From: Bacillota bacterium
GTDB lineage: Bacteria > Bacillota > Clostridia > Christensenellales > UMGS416
Direction of reading: 5' to 3'
NCBI GenBank assembly: GCA_023409755.1
Contig: JAEYRA010000052.1
Coordinates: 1-30,181, forward strand
DNA: 30,181 nucleotides
The position numbers were made by a program, and so were the translations under genes. Shown in pieces: positions 6,647-14,719 of the stretch. The notes under the pieces are model-generated. The model saw only the letters and a program-made list of their open reading frames with translations, made no database searches and was not told the DNA's origin. Positions within the stretch are counted from its first letter, which is position 1. Every line of letters begins with the position of its first letter.

Positions 6647-9127
6647 ATGACCAACAAATACCGTACCGTTGCCATAGGAGTGTTCTTTACGCTGGTGCTG
6701 GCGCTCTTTGTGGTGCGGTTGTACAATCTGCAGTTTGTCCACGGAACCGATTACCTGACCCAAGCCAATGAGAGCAGCCGCAAGACCATTCGCCTGACCG
6801 GCGCGCGGGGCAAAGTCCTCGACAGCAGCGGCATCCCGCTGGCATACAACAAAACGACCTATGACCTGCAGTTTGTGAAGGACCCGGACAAGAAAAAGAC
6901 GGACGACATCAAGGCCTACACCAAGGCCATCATGAACACCATCGAGCTGGTGGAGAACAATGGCGGCAAGACGATCTCGACCTTTGCTGTGCGGCAGCAG
7001 GAGGACGGTTCGTATTCCTTTTATTGGGGCACTGATGTATCAGACGAGGTGGCGGCCCGGCGGGAGCAACTCTGGCGTGATAACGTTTTGTACGTGCTCA
7101 AAAGGGCTGACCGCACCGGCACGCCCGAAGAGGCGTACTGGAAGCTACGGGAATACTATGGCATCCCCGAGGATGCGAATTTTGACACGGCCTTCAAGGT
7201 GCTCTCCGTCTGGCAGGAGGTCAGCTACGTCTCCTACAGCATCAGCTACAATCCCGTCACCGTGGCGCAAAATGTGGACATGAACGTCGTGGCGGCCATT
7301 GAGATCGATTCGAGCCGGTACCAGGGGATGCAGATCAACCAGGGCCGCACACGGGTATACCCCAATAAGTCCCTGGCTGCCCATGTGATTGGTTACATGA
7401 GTCGGATGCTGAACGAGGACACCATTGAGAAGATGAAGACCTCCGGCTATCAGCAGGACGACCTCATCGGTGCGGCCGGCATTGAGAAGACCATGGAACT
7501 GGAGCTCTCCGGCAACACGACGGAACGGCAGGGCTCCAAGGTGGTGGAGGTGGACAGCAGCGGCAAGGTCATCCGCGAGCTCGCCGACGAGGGCAGCGAG
7601 CCCACCGCCGGCAATAACGTCATGCTCACCATTGATTCCAAGCTTCAGGCCAAGCTGGAGGAACTGCTGGCCGCAAACATTGCGATGATCCAGCAAGAGC
7701 AGCTCGAGGACTACAATGCCAAAAAGGACGAGTACGACGAAAAGCTGACGGCCCGGTCCAACAAGACGCTGAACCTAGCCAAGGAAGGCGCGGCGGTCGT
7801 CATGAACGTGCAAACCGGCGAGGTACTCGCGATGGCCAGCTACCCCTCCTACGATCTCAACCTCTTTACCGGCGGCCTGTCGCAGGAGACCTACGAGCAG
7901 CTGTCCAGCGAAGAGAACGGCAACGCCTTGTTCAACAAAGCCATCCAGTCCCGCGCTACTCCCGGTTCCATATTCAAGATGGCCACAGGGTTGGCCGGGC
8001 TCATGGAGGGCAAGGTGACCCTGAATACGAAGTACACCGATGAGGGGTACTACAACAATCACGTCAAGGATGGCCTGAAAGGCCCGGCCTGCTGGGTCGC
8101 CCCTTATTTCAGCCGCCACACCGATGAGGACATTGTGGGTGCCCTGCGTGACTCCTGCAACTACTACTTCTTCACCGTGGCAGACAAACTGGGCGTCGAT
8201 CTCCTCAACCGCTGGGCCGACCAACTGGGGCTGACCAGTAAGACCAACATCGAGCTGCCCGGCGAAGTCACTGGCCAGGTGGGCAACCAGCTGACGCTCT
8301 ACGACCCCGACTCCAGCCCGGGCGGCGTCGCGTCCCTTGTATACAGCAGCATCAAAAAGCTGATGAAGGATACCTGCACCGACAAGCAGTACGGGCTCAA
8401 TTACACCTATGAGGACAGCAAGTACGACGAGGCCGCCCGCAGCATGCTGCAACTGGTGACGCTGGATGCCAGCAACTGGGGCCCGGACATTCGCGCCATC
8501 CTCATCAACGACCTGAAGATCCCCAAGACCACGATCACCAAATATGGGCTGGACAGTACGATCTCCCAGACCCTGACGGAGATCAAGTGGGACCCGAACG
8601 ACACCATCCTCACCGGCATCGGCCAATCGGTCACCATGCTGACACCCATCGGTGTGGCGCGCTACATCTCCGCCATCGTCAACGGCGGCGACGTTTATGA
8701 GGCCACCCTCATCAAATCCATCATCACGCCCGACGGCGTGGTGCGCGACCAGGCACCCACGCTGGTTCGCACCCTGAATGCCAACCCCAACTACCTCAAG
8801 GCCATCAAAGAGGGCATGAGTTCGGTGGTCAATGGGGAGGACGGCACGGCAGCCGACTACTTTGCCGACTTCAAGTACAAGGATCAGATCGGTGGCAAGA
8901 CCGGTACGGCGCAGGTCTCCAAGATCGACCTGGAGGACAACTCCTGGTTCGTATGCTTTGCCCCCTTTGACAAACCCGAGATCGCCGTCGTCGTCTACAT
9001 TCCCAATGGGTACAAGGGCATCCGGTCGGCCTACACTGCCCGGGAAATCGTACAGTACTACCTGGACCGTAAGGACCAACAAAGTGTGCAGCAGACGCTG
9101 CCGCAGGTCAACACCTTAGTCAAGTAA
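6647..9127 (+). CDS. mrdA: penicillin-binding protein 2 (elongasome transpeptidase)
   Basis: This 826-residue class B PBP crosslinks lateral-wall peptidoglycan. A single membrane anchor lies at about 7-27, followed by the dimerization/pedestal domain with the RGKVLDSSGIPLAYN motif near 57-71. The transpeptidase triad is intact: SIFK at 441-444 (catalytic Ser441), SCN at 503-505 and KTG at 751-753. Many class B PBPs have 600-720 residues. The extra length here is in the pedestal (about 85-200) and between SCN and KTG, where about 245 residues separate the motifs. The ATG at 6647 has CGAGGAG eight bases upstream; the open frame continues upstream across mreC and mreD but is antiparallel noise in another phase. 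It is followed by minD after 76 bases. Confidence 0.95.
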   Translation: MTNKYRTVAIGVFFTLVLALFVVRLYNLQFVHGTDYLTQANESSRKTIRLTGARGKVLDSSGIPLAYNKTTYDLQFVKDPDKKKTDDIKAYTKAIMNTIELVENNGGKTISTFAVRQQEDGSYSFYWGTDVSDEVAARREQLWRDNVLYVLKRADRTGTPEEAYWKLREYYGIPEDANFDTAFKVLSVWQEVSYVSYSISYNPVTVAQNVDMNVVAAIEIDSSRYQGMQINQGRTRVYPNKSLAAHVIGYMSRMLNEDTIEKMKTSGYQQDDLIGAAGIEKTMELELSGNTTERQGSKVVEVDSSGKVIRELADEGSEPTAGNNVMLTIDSKLQAKLEELLAANIAMIQQEQLEDYNAKKDEYDEKLTARSNKTLNLAKEGAAVVMNVQTGEVLAMASYPSYDLNLFTGGLSQETYEQLSSEENGNALFNKAIQSRATPGSIFKMATGLAGLMEGKVTLNTKYTDEGYYNNHVKDGLKGPACWVAPYFSRHTDEDIVGALRDSCNYYFFTVADKLGVDLLNRWADQLGLTSKTNIELPGEVTGQVGNQLTLYDPDSSPGGVASLVYSSIKKLMKDTCTDKQYGLNYTYEDSKYDEAARSMLQLVTLDASNWGPDIRAILINDLKIPKTTITKYGLDSTISQTLTEIKWDPNDTILTGIGQSVTMLTPIGVARYISAIVNGGDVYEATLIKSIITPDGVVRDQAPTLVRTLNANPNYLKAIKEGMSSVVNGEDGTAADYFADFKYKDQIGGKTGTAQVSKIDLEDNSWFVCFAPFDKPEIAVVVYIPNGYKGIRSAYTAREIVQYYLDRKDQQSVQQTLPQVNTLVK

Positions 9128-9203
9128 CGCGTTTCAACAGGGCGGGGGATCCCGCTGGGGAGCCTGCTGGGGCCGTACATATCGGTGACAGGAGGCAAAG
9201 GTA

Positions 9204-9995
9204 ATGGGAGAGGTATTGGTCATCACATCGGGCAAGGGCGGCGTGGGCAAGACAACCACGACCGCCAATCTGGGAGTGGCGCTGGCGTTGGACGGCCACA
9301 GCGTGGCGCTGGTGGATGCAGACATTGGCCTGCGCAATCTCGACCTGGCGATGGGGTTGGAGAACCGCATCGTCTTCGATCTTCTGGACGTGGTGGCGGG
9401 CACATGCCTGATGCGCCAGGCGCTCATCAAGGACCGGCGCTACCCGGGTCTTTGGCTGCTGCCGGCGGCCCAGACCCGTGACAAGGCCGCGGTGACCCCC
9501 GTGCAGATGGGGGTGCTGATGCAGAAACTGAAGGCCGAATTTGAATATGTACTGGTGGATTGCCCCGCGGGCATCGAGCAGGGGTTCCAAAACGCGGTGG
9601 CGGGTGCGGACCGCGCGGTGCTGGTGACGGTACCCGAGGTGACTGCCATGCGGGATGCCTGCCGGGTGAAGGCGCTGCTTGATGAGCGGTTGGTGCCGGT
9701 GGCCGGCATGGTGCTCAACCGCTACCGGCCCAAGATGGCAAGGCGCGGTGACATTATGGACGTGGACGACGCCAACGACCTGCTGGACGTAGCTCTGCTT
9801 GGTGTGGTGCCCGAGGACGAGGCCGTGGTGCGCATGGGCAATGCCGGCGAACCGCTGGCCGGGGGCAAGGCGCCTGCCGGGTTAGCCTACCGTAAGATCG
9901 CCCGGCGCATTGCCGGGGGGGAGACCCAGGAGGAGCGTCGCGGCTTCGTTGGAGTGGTGCGTAGTCTCTTTGGGGCGCGGGCGGCGGCACAATGA
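9204..9995 (+). CDS. minD: septum site-determining ATPase MinD
   Basis: This 263-residue P-loop ATPase is a clear MinD. The deviant Walker A GKGGVGKTT is at 10-18, the DADIGLRNLDL motif at 38-48, and DCPAGIEQG at 119-127. The C-terminal amphipathic helix RGFVGVVRSLFG (about 246-257) is the membrane-targeting sequence. MinD recruits MinC to block FtsZ assembly away from midcell. AGGAGG stands eight bases before the ATG. In related clostridial operons minC precedes and minE follows minD; here PBP2 precedes and rodA follows directly, and no MinC or MinE gene is present anywhere in the window. Confidence 0.93.
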   Translation: MGEVLVITSGKGGVGKTTTTANLGVALALDGHSVALVDADIGLRNLDLAMGLENRIVFDLLDVVAGTCLMRQALIKDRRYPGLWLLPAAQTRDKAAVTPVQMGVLMQKLKAEFEYVLVDCPAGIEQGFQNAVAGADRAVLVTVPEVTAMRDACRVKALLDERLVPVAGMVLNRYRPKMARRGDIMDVDDANDLLDVALLGVVPEDEAVVRMGNAGEPLAGGKAPAGLAYRKIARRIAGGETQEERRGFVGVVRSLFGARAAAQ

Positions 9996-10026
9996 AGCCC
10001 CTGCTCAACCGTTGGAAAGGAAGGAC

Positions 10027-11184
10027 ATGGAAGCCAATCGCAAATTAATTAAGAGTTTTGACTGGCTGCTGCTGTTGCTGGTGATGGCACTGGTAACCGT
10101 CGGCATCCTGATGATAGCCAATGCCACCGGCAACCCAACCGCCTCCCGCGATGAAGGATGGCGGGCGGTCGTTGCCTCCATGGAAAAGGGGAGGGTCATC
10201 CGCACCATCCTTTGGGTGGTCGTGGGTCTTGTTGCGTCGGTGGTCGTCATGTTTGTCGATTACCACACCTACGGTGCAGCCTGGCGGCTGTTCTATTGGG
10301 GGTCCAACATCGTACTGCTGCTGGCCCTCGTTGTGGGTGAGGTCGTCAACGGTTCTCGCGGGTGGCTATTGAACGGCAGCATCCAGCCTTCGGAGATTGC
10401 CAAGATTTCGCTCATCATCACCTTGGCCCACCATCTGTCGCAGAAGCCGAACGGCATCCAGACACTCAAGGAACTGATGCATGTGCTGGTGCTCGTCGGC
10501 ATCCCGCTGGCCATCATACTGGCGCAGAACGACACGGGCACGGGCTTTGTGTACATCTTCATCTTGCTCATCCTGCTCTTTATCAGCGGTACCAATTGGA
10601 AGCTGCTGGCGGGTTTGGGGGCGGTGGGGCTCGCGTCGCTCTACCCCCTGTGGCAGCTGCTGGGGGACTACCAAAAAACGCGCTTTATGGTCTTCCTCGA
10701 CCCTTCGCTCGACCCGACCGGTGCAGGTCTCAACGTCCTGCACTCCAAGATCGCCATTGGCTCTGGCCAGGCTACGGGCCGTGGATTTTTCGCCTTAGGT
10801 TCCTTCTGCCAGCTGGATTACATCCCGGAGAAGGAGACTGACTTTATCTTCTCCATTGCCGGGGAGACCTGGGGGTTTGTCGGTGCGGGGTTTATCATCG
10901 CGCTGTATGCGCTGCTGCTGCTTCGGTTGTTGATTCTGTCTCGGCGGTCTTTTGACAAGCTGGGCAGCTATCTCATCGTCGGCGTCATGGCCATGTTGGC
11001 CTTCCACATCTTTGAAAACATTGGCATGACGCTGGGCGTCATGCCGGTGACGGGCATACCGCTGCCGTTCCTGAGCTACGGGGGCAGCAACATGGTGACA
11101 AACATGATGGCCATTGGCCTTGTACAGAACGTCTGTATGCGAAGGCGGTACAGCATCTTCAAGGAAGGGGAACTGACAGCGTGA
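10027..11184 (+). CDS. rodA: SEDS peptidoglycan glycosyltransferase RodA
   Basis: This is a 385-residue polytopic membrane protein of the SEDS family, which polymerises lipid II glycan strands together with PBP2. About ten membrane helices are visible. Diagnostic motifs are SRGWLLNGSIQPSEIAK at 110-126, the periplasmic loop FLDPSLDPTGAGLNVLHSKI from 223 with the catalytic-type aspartate, ETDFIFS near 275, and GIPLPFLSYGGSN near the C-terminus. The ATG at 10027 follows GAAAGGAAGG. A loop of about 25 residues (TASRDEGWRAV and following) after the first helix is longer than in E. coli RodA. The last four bases overlap the mgsA start (GTGA). Confidence 0.95.
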   Translation: MEANRKLIKSFDWLLLLLVMALVTVGILMIANATGNPTASRDEGWRAVVASMEKGRVIRTILWVVVGLVASVVVMFVDYHTYGAAWRLFYWGSNIVLLLALVVGEVVNGSRGWLLNGSIQPSEIAKISLIITLAHHLSQKPNGIQTLKELMHVLVLVGIPLAIILAQNDTGTGFVYIFILLILLFISGTNWKLLAGLGAVGLASLYPLWQLLGDYQKTRFMVFLDPSLDPTGAGLNVLHSKIAIGSGQATGRGFFALGSFCQLDYIPEKETDFIFSIAGETWGFVGAGFIIALYALLLLRLLILSRRSFDKLGSYLIVGVMAMLAFHIFENIGMTLGVMPVTGIPLPFLSYGGSNMVTNMMAIGLVQNVCMRRRYSIFKEGELTA

Positions 11185-11597
11185 ACATCGCCCTCATCGC
11201 CCATGACAAGAAAAAGGCCGACATGGTGAATTTCTGCATCGCCTATGTCGACATTCTCCGCCGGCACGAGCTGTGTGCCACCGGCACCACCGGCGGCCTG
11301 GTGGCGGAGAACACCGGCCTCAACGTCCACCGGTATCTTTCGGGGCCGCTGGGCGGTGACCAGCAGATCGGCGCGCGGGTGGCCTACAACCGCATTGATC
11401 TCATCGTCTTCCTGCGGGACCCGCTGACCGCCCAACCCCACGAGCCCGATGTGTCGGCCCTGCTGCGGCTGTGTGATGTGCACAACATCCCGCTGGCCAC
11501 GAACGTTGCCTCGGCCGAGGCGCTCATCAAGGCCCTGGATCGTGGCGACCTCGACTGGCGGTTGGTGGTGAATCCACCGGAGGAGGGGGAACTGTAA
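11181..11597 (+). CDS. mgsA: methylglyoxal synthase
   Basis: This 138-residue enzyme converts dihydroxyacetone phosphate to methylglyoxal and phosphate, a phosphate-releasing bypass of lower glycolysis. Family motifs are all present: ALIAHDKKK at 4-12, TGTTG at 34-38, SGPLGGDQQIGA at 54-65 with the catalytic aspartate, DPL near 80, and CDVHNIPLATN at 98-108 with the catalytic histidine. The start is GTG 11181 inside the end of rodA (GTGA overlap), so it is translationally coupled to RodA. It is the last gene of the cell-shape operon, and a strong terminator follows 24 bases after the stop. Confidence 0.95.
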   Translation: MNIALIAHDKKKADMVNFCIAYVDILRRHELCATGTTGGLVAENTGLNVHRYLSGPLGGDQQIGARVAYNRIDLIVFLRDPLTAQPHEPDVSALLRLCDVHNIPLATNVASAEALIKALDRGDLDWRLVVNPPEEGEL

Positions 11598-11621
11598 GCC
11601 CCCCACAGTATGAACAAAAGC

Positions 11622-11650
11622 AAACGCCTGTCCGCTGGACAGGCGTTTTT
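11622..11650. terminator. bidirectional intrinsic terminator between mgsA and the ABC operon
   Basis: A perfect stem AAACGCCTGTCC / GGACAGGCGTTT with loop GCT is followed by TT on the plus strand (five T in all) and preceded by an A-rich run that gives a T-rich tail on the minus strand. It sits between two convergent operons and can end both. Confidence 0.9.
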
Positions 11651-11707
11651 CTTCGAGTGCTTTGCCGCAGGCCGGCAACGCAGCGTGGCCGGTGTCGGTT
11701 TTGTCGT

Positions 11708-12508
11708 TCAACTGCCAGTGCTGGCATAGTGCCGCACGCCGACGCGCCAGACGAGCAGAGACAGCCCCAGGAAGACCGCCCCTGCCGGCAGGCACAGCAG
11801 CCCCAGCCAGGGCGGATATCCCCAGTCGCACACCGTCGCCGCTGGGTAGAAGCTGACAATCAGCACCGGCACCAGGAAGGTGAACAACCCCTTGAGTGCC
11901 TGCGGCAGGTAGGGTTCGGGGCAGCGGGTCACCTGGTAGCTGGCGTTGGTCAGGATGTAGATCCAGTCCAACCCCTTGATGGTGAAGAACGACAGGCCGG
12001 ATGTGAGCACGAAGACCCCGCAATAGACCAGAAAGCCACCGGCCAGCGCCATCAGCAGCACAAGCACCCGGGGCAGGGTGAGGGCCACGCCCAGCTGCCC
12101 CAATGCCCACAGCACCGCGCAGAGGCCCGTGATCGGCCGCACCGCCCGGTGCAGGTGGAAGAACGACGCCGCCACCTGCACCACCAGAGAACGGGGCCGC
12201 AGCAGCAGCCGGTCGAAGCCGCCGCCGCGCAGCATGTGCCAAGGGAAGTAGTCAAACCCCCGGCAGAAGGTCTCTGCCAGGCCAAAGGACGCCACTGCCA
12301 GCGCATACACCAGTAGGATCCGCTCCATCGACCACTCGCCAATGCTGCCAAAGCGCGAGAACAGCAGGATGGTGGCCAGCGGATCGGAGACGACGACGAA
12401 TAGTACCTGCACCAGCATCAGCCACCAGCCCTTGTATTCCAGGCCACTGATCAGGTGCATCCGCAGGAACTTAAAGTAGATTTTGCCCTCGCCAATCAAC
12501 GTCTTCAT
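11708..12508 (-). CDS. ABC-2 family permease, second subunit
   Basis: This 266-residue membrane protein has about six hydrophobic helices and matches the ABC-2 family-3 (DUF990) permeases that come as pairs next to one ATPase. The landmarks are a basic N-terminus, WWLMLVQVLFVVVSDP, the cytoplasmic GFDYFPWHMLRGGGFDRLLL segment near 90-110 (these permeases carry an R-G-x-x-D-x-x-L-x-[RK]-P motif here), and a final VWRVGVRHYASTGS. The ATG at 12508 is chosen over an ATG six codons earlier because GGGAGG lies five bases before it. It starts one base after the stop of its partner permease. The exported substrate is unknown. Confidence 0.85.
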   Translation of the reverse strand: MKTLIGEGKIYFKFLRMHLISGLEYKGWWLMLVQVLFVVVSDPLATILLFSRFGSIGEWSMERILLVYALAVASFGLAETFCRGFDYFPWHMLRGGGFDRLLLRPRSLVVQVAASFFHLHRAVRPITGLCAVLWALGQLGVALTLPRVLVLLMALAGGFLVYCGVFVLTSGLSFFTIKGLDWIYILTNASYQVTRCPEPYLPQALKGLFTFLVPVLIVSFYPAATVCDWGYPPWLGLLCLPAGAVFLGLSLLVWRVGVRHYASTGS

Positions 12509-12509
12509 C

Positions 12510-13337
12510 TCAACCTCCCTGTACAATGACGGTCTGCAGGCGGCGTCGCAGCACCAGCTTGCCCGCCATCAGGAACACGGCAGTCCACACGACCTGCACC
12601 GCCATGGCCCCCAACGCCTGCCGGGGCGGCAGGGTGCCCACGTAGAGCTGGGCGGGGATGTCCCCAAACCCGGCAAAGGGCTGCAGCCGTAGGAAGGGCT
12701 GCAGGGCGTCGGGCCACAACCGCAGCGGCAGGTAGGCGCCCGAGAGTATGCCACTCACCAGCAGCAGTATATAGGTTGGTCCTTCTCCCCAGGTGATGTT
12801 GACGCGGATGGCCGTGACGAACATGGCATAGGCCGAGGCCAGCAGGAAGGCCAGTGCCGCTGTCAGCAGGAAGAGCGCAAATCCTGCCGCCGAGGCTGGC
12901 GCACCCAACCCATATGGCGCGGGGACCACCAAGCCTACCGCGAGGGTCAGCAGGCCCCGCATCCAAGTCGTGCCCAGCTTTCCGGCGGAGGACTTGGCCA
13001 GCCAATGCCAGTAGAGATCCAGCGGGCGGCACAGTTCTACACCAATGTCGCCGTTCTTGATGCGCGCCAGCAGGTCGACGTCGATGTTCATGGAGAAGAA
13101 CATCCACAACCCCTGCATGATCCATAGGTAGGAAATGGTCTGTGGCAGCGTCAAGCCATTGTTGTTCCAGGCATTCTGGCTGTAACGGTAAAAGACGGTG
13201 TACACCAGGCACTCGATGAGGGCCCAAAACACACTGACGAACACGCCCGAGATGGCCGAGGCACGGTATTGCAACCCCTCGGCGAAGCGGATGCGAAAGA
13301 GGGATCGGCAGGCCCTCCAGGTTGCGCGGATGCTCAT
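12510..13337 (-). CDS. ABC-2 family permease, first subunit
   Basis: This 275-residue protein has about six membrane helices and is the other half of the permease pair. After an N-terminal cytoplasmic segment comes the first helix (ISGVFVSVFWALIECLVY), then a cytoplasmic RIKNGDIGVELCRPLDLYWH segment equivalent to the motif in the partner. The C-terminus is LVLRRRLQTVIVQGG. AGGAGG precedes the ATG by five bases. The gene begins nine bases after the ATPase stop, so all three form one transcription unit. Exporters of this type move lipids, drugs or peptides, and the sequence does not show which. Confidence 0.85.
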   Translation of the reverse strand: MSIRATWRACRSLFRIRFAEGLQYRASAISGVFVSVFWALIECLVYTVFYRYSQNAWNNNGLTLPQTISYLWIMQGLWMFFSMNIDVDLLARIKNGDIGVELCRPLDLYWHWLAKSSAGKLGTTWMRGLLTLAVGLVVPAPYGLGAPASAAGFALFLLTAALAFLLASAYAMFVTAIRVNITWGEGPTYILLLVSGILSGAYLPLRLWPDALQPFLRLQPFAGFGDIPAQLYVGTLPPRQALGAMAVQVVWTAVFLMAGKLVLRRRLQTVIVQGG

Positions 13338-13345
13338 ATCGCCTC

Positions 13346-14161
13346 CTAAACCAGCGCCAGATGCTCGTACATCCGAGCAATCATCTCGTCGGTGTTCACT
13401 TTGACCACGACCTCTGCGGCGTACTCCTTCTGCAGGCCTTCCAGCCGTCCGTCGTACAGAAGGCGCCCGTGGCCGATGACCATGACGCGGTCACACAACG
13501 CCTCAATGTCGTCCATGTCGTGGGTCGTCAATACCATCGTTACACCGTTCTTTCGGTTCTCCTCCTTCAAGAAGGCACGCAGCGCCAGCTTGGATACCGC
13601 GTCCAGCCCAATCGTCGGCTCGTCCAGAAAGAGGATGCGGGGGCGGTGGAGGAGGGCGGCCACTAACTCACAGCGCATCCGCTGCCCCAGGGAGAGCTGG
13701 CGCACCGGTGTCTTCATCAGGTGCTCCACGCCAATGGCCTCCGTCAGCTCTTGGAGCCGCACCTTGTAATCCGCCGTTGGGATGTCGTAGATGTCTCGCA
13801 ACACGTCGAAGGAGTCAGCCACCGGCACATCCCACCACAGCTGGGAGCGTTGGCCAAAGACCACGCCGATCTGGGAGACGTGGGCGACGCGTTCCTTCCA
13901 GGGCGTGCGGCCCATGATTTCGCACCGCCCGCGGTCGGGGGTCAGGATGCTGCTCATCACCTTGACGGTCGTCGACTTGCCCGCGCCATTGGGGCCGATG
14001 TAACCCACCAGTTCACCCTCGTCGATTTGAAACCCGATGCCATCGAGTGCACGCACCTCGCGCACCGTGCGGTGGAACGCCCCCCGCAGCAGGCCCCACT
14101 TGCCTTCCGGGCGTTCGTACACCCGGAATTGTTTGTGGATGTCATCCAGCACAATCTGCAT
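13346..14161 (-). CDS. ABC transporter ATP-binding protein
   Basis: This 271-residue ATPase energises the two permeases downstream. Motifs from the ATG at 14161: Walker A GPNGAGKS at 56-63, Q-loop Q104 in VFGQRSQLWWD, signature LSLGQ at 156-160, Walker B ILFLDE at 176-181, and switch histidine H214. The N-terminal 35 residues contain WGLLRGAFHRTVREVRALDG, typical of the ATPases that partner DUF990-type permeases. AAAGGAGG lies seven bases before this ATG, so the longer open frame upstream is rejected. The C-terminal EVVVKVNTDEMIARMYEHL is a short extra domain. Confidence 0.92.
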   Translation of the reverse strand: MQIVLDDIHKQFRVYERPEGKWGLLRGAFHRTVREVRALDGIGFQIDEGELVGYIGPNGAGKSTTVKVMSSILTPDRGRCEIMGRTPWKERVAHVSQIGVVFGQRSQLWWDVPVADSFDVLRDIYDIPTADYKVRLQELTEAIGVEHLMKTPVRQLSLGQRMRCELVAALLHRPRILFLDEPTIGLDAVSKLALRAFLKEENRKNGVTMVLTTHDMDDIEALCDRVMVIGHGRLLYDGRLEGLQKEYAAEVVVKVNTDEMIARMYEHLALV

Positions 14162-14185
14162 GTGCCCACCTCCTTTGCGCAGCAA

Positions 14186-14214
14186 AGGATACCCGTTGGG
14201 CCATCCACTGGCAA
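14186..14214 (-). promoter_or_regulatory. promoter of the ABC exporter operon
   Basis: Reading on the minus strand, TTGCCA (14214-14209) and TATCCT (14191-14186) are separated by 17 bases. The transcript would start near 14179, about 18 bases before the ATG. The ribosome binding site AAAGGAGG lies next to a small CTTTG/CAAAG inverted repeat that could partly hide it. Confidence 0.55.
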
Positions 14215-14295
14215 GCCGCCGTTGGGCAGGCGGCATGCCCGCGGCTCGAGGCCTTCTGCGTCCCCTCGCATTTTCTCCGTCTCTCGCACATTTGC

Positions 14296-14324
14296 TTGAC
14301 AGTCGGTGGTTTCCTCGCTATACT
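14296..14324 (+). promoter_or_regulatory. strong sigma-A promoter of a candidate small RNA
   Basis: TTGACA (14296-14301) and TATACT (14319-14324) are separated by exactly 17 bases, which is close to the vegetative consensus. Transcription would start near A14331. The promoter points away from the ABC operon. Confidence 0.8.
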
Positions 14325-14330
14325 ACAAAC

Positions 14331-14406
14331 ATAGTTGGTGCGAGTCATCAAGGGTCTATTTCCTAGTATCTGAAACGTAACCGGTGAGCAATCACCGGTT
14401 TTTTTT
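14331..14406 (+). ncRNA. candidate small RNA of about 76 nt
   Basis: A near-consensus promoter (14296-14324) is followed about 55 bases after its -10 box by a strong intrinsic terminator (14379-14406). There is no ribosome binding site and no ORF longer than 11 codons in between, so the product would be a free-standing RNA. The region before the terminator does not fold strongly by eye and does not match a riboswitch class that I recognise. The only reading frame is a GTG-started 11-codon one ending just before the terminator, so an attenuator with a leader peptide is a weaker alternative. The next gene downstream has its own promoter at 14640. Confidence 0.55.
14379..14406 (+). terminator. 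intrinsic terminator of the candidate small RNA
   Basis: AACCGGTGA / TCACCGGTT form a perfect nine-base stem closed by a GCAA tetraloop. The stem ends in TT followed by six more T, giving a strong U-tract. Confidence 0.9.
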
Positions 14407-14639
14407 CACCCATCGTTTCGCCACGGCGCGTTTTCCGGCTTACTCCATCACACGCGATTATGCCACGCTGTTTGCAGCGTGGGTTGTTTGGCATGCGCCG
14501 TCGGCATCGCTGGCATCGGGCAAAGGGTTGGCGGTGACGCGACCATGACTGGAATGGAGAATGGAAGGCGCAAGATTGAACATGCGGCATTGGAAATTAA
14601 AAATATTGAGAAATGGATTAAAGATATTGATTTTAGATG
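14407..14639. other. gene-free stretch with a hairpin and an A+T-rich island
   Basis: No gene is seen here. CCACGCTG-TTTG-CAGCGTGG at 14463-14482 is a perfect eight-base hairpin followed by GTTGTTT, a weak terminator-like element. From 14551 a near-repeat GGAATGGAGAATGGAAGG leads into a very A+T-rich block (about 14590-14655) that contrasts sharply with the GC-rich surroundings. It ends at the promoter for the DUF2089 operon and could serve as an UP element. Confidence 0.6.
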
Positions 14640-14668
14640 TTGACAATATAAAGATCACGGAGTATCCT
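14640..14668 (+). promoter_or_regulatory. promoter of the DUF2089 / tetrapeptide-repeat operon
   Basis: TTGACA (14640-14645) and TATCCT (14663-14668) are 17 bases apart, with A+T-rich sequence directly upstream. The predicted start is near 14675. The 45-base leader holds a GAACCC-GCAGG-GGGTTC hairpin just before the ribosome binding site. Confidence 0.7.
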
Positions 14669-14719
14669 TTGAACCAACAAGAGAACCCGCAGGGGGTTCG
14701 CCCGAAAGGAGCAAAGCAG

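Noticed and set aside
7775..9082. Minus-strand open frame of about 435 codons opposite the PBP2 gene
   Set aside because: Its existence follows from the G/C-rich third positions of the real gene. The product is a Val/Gly/Asp/Leu-rich string without recognisable motifs.
14339..14374. GTG-started 11-codon frame in the candidate small RNA
   Set aside because: There is no ribosome binding site, and a leader peptide would need an alternative antiterminator fold, which I do not see.
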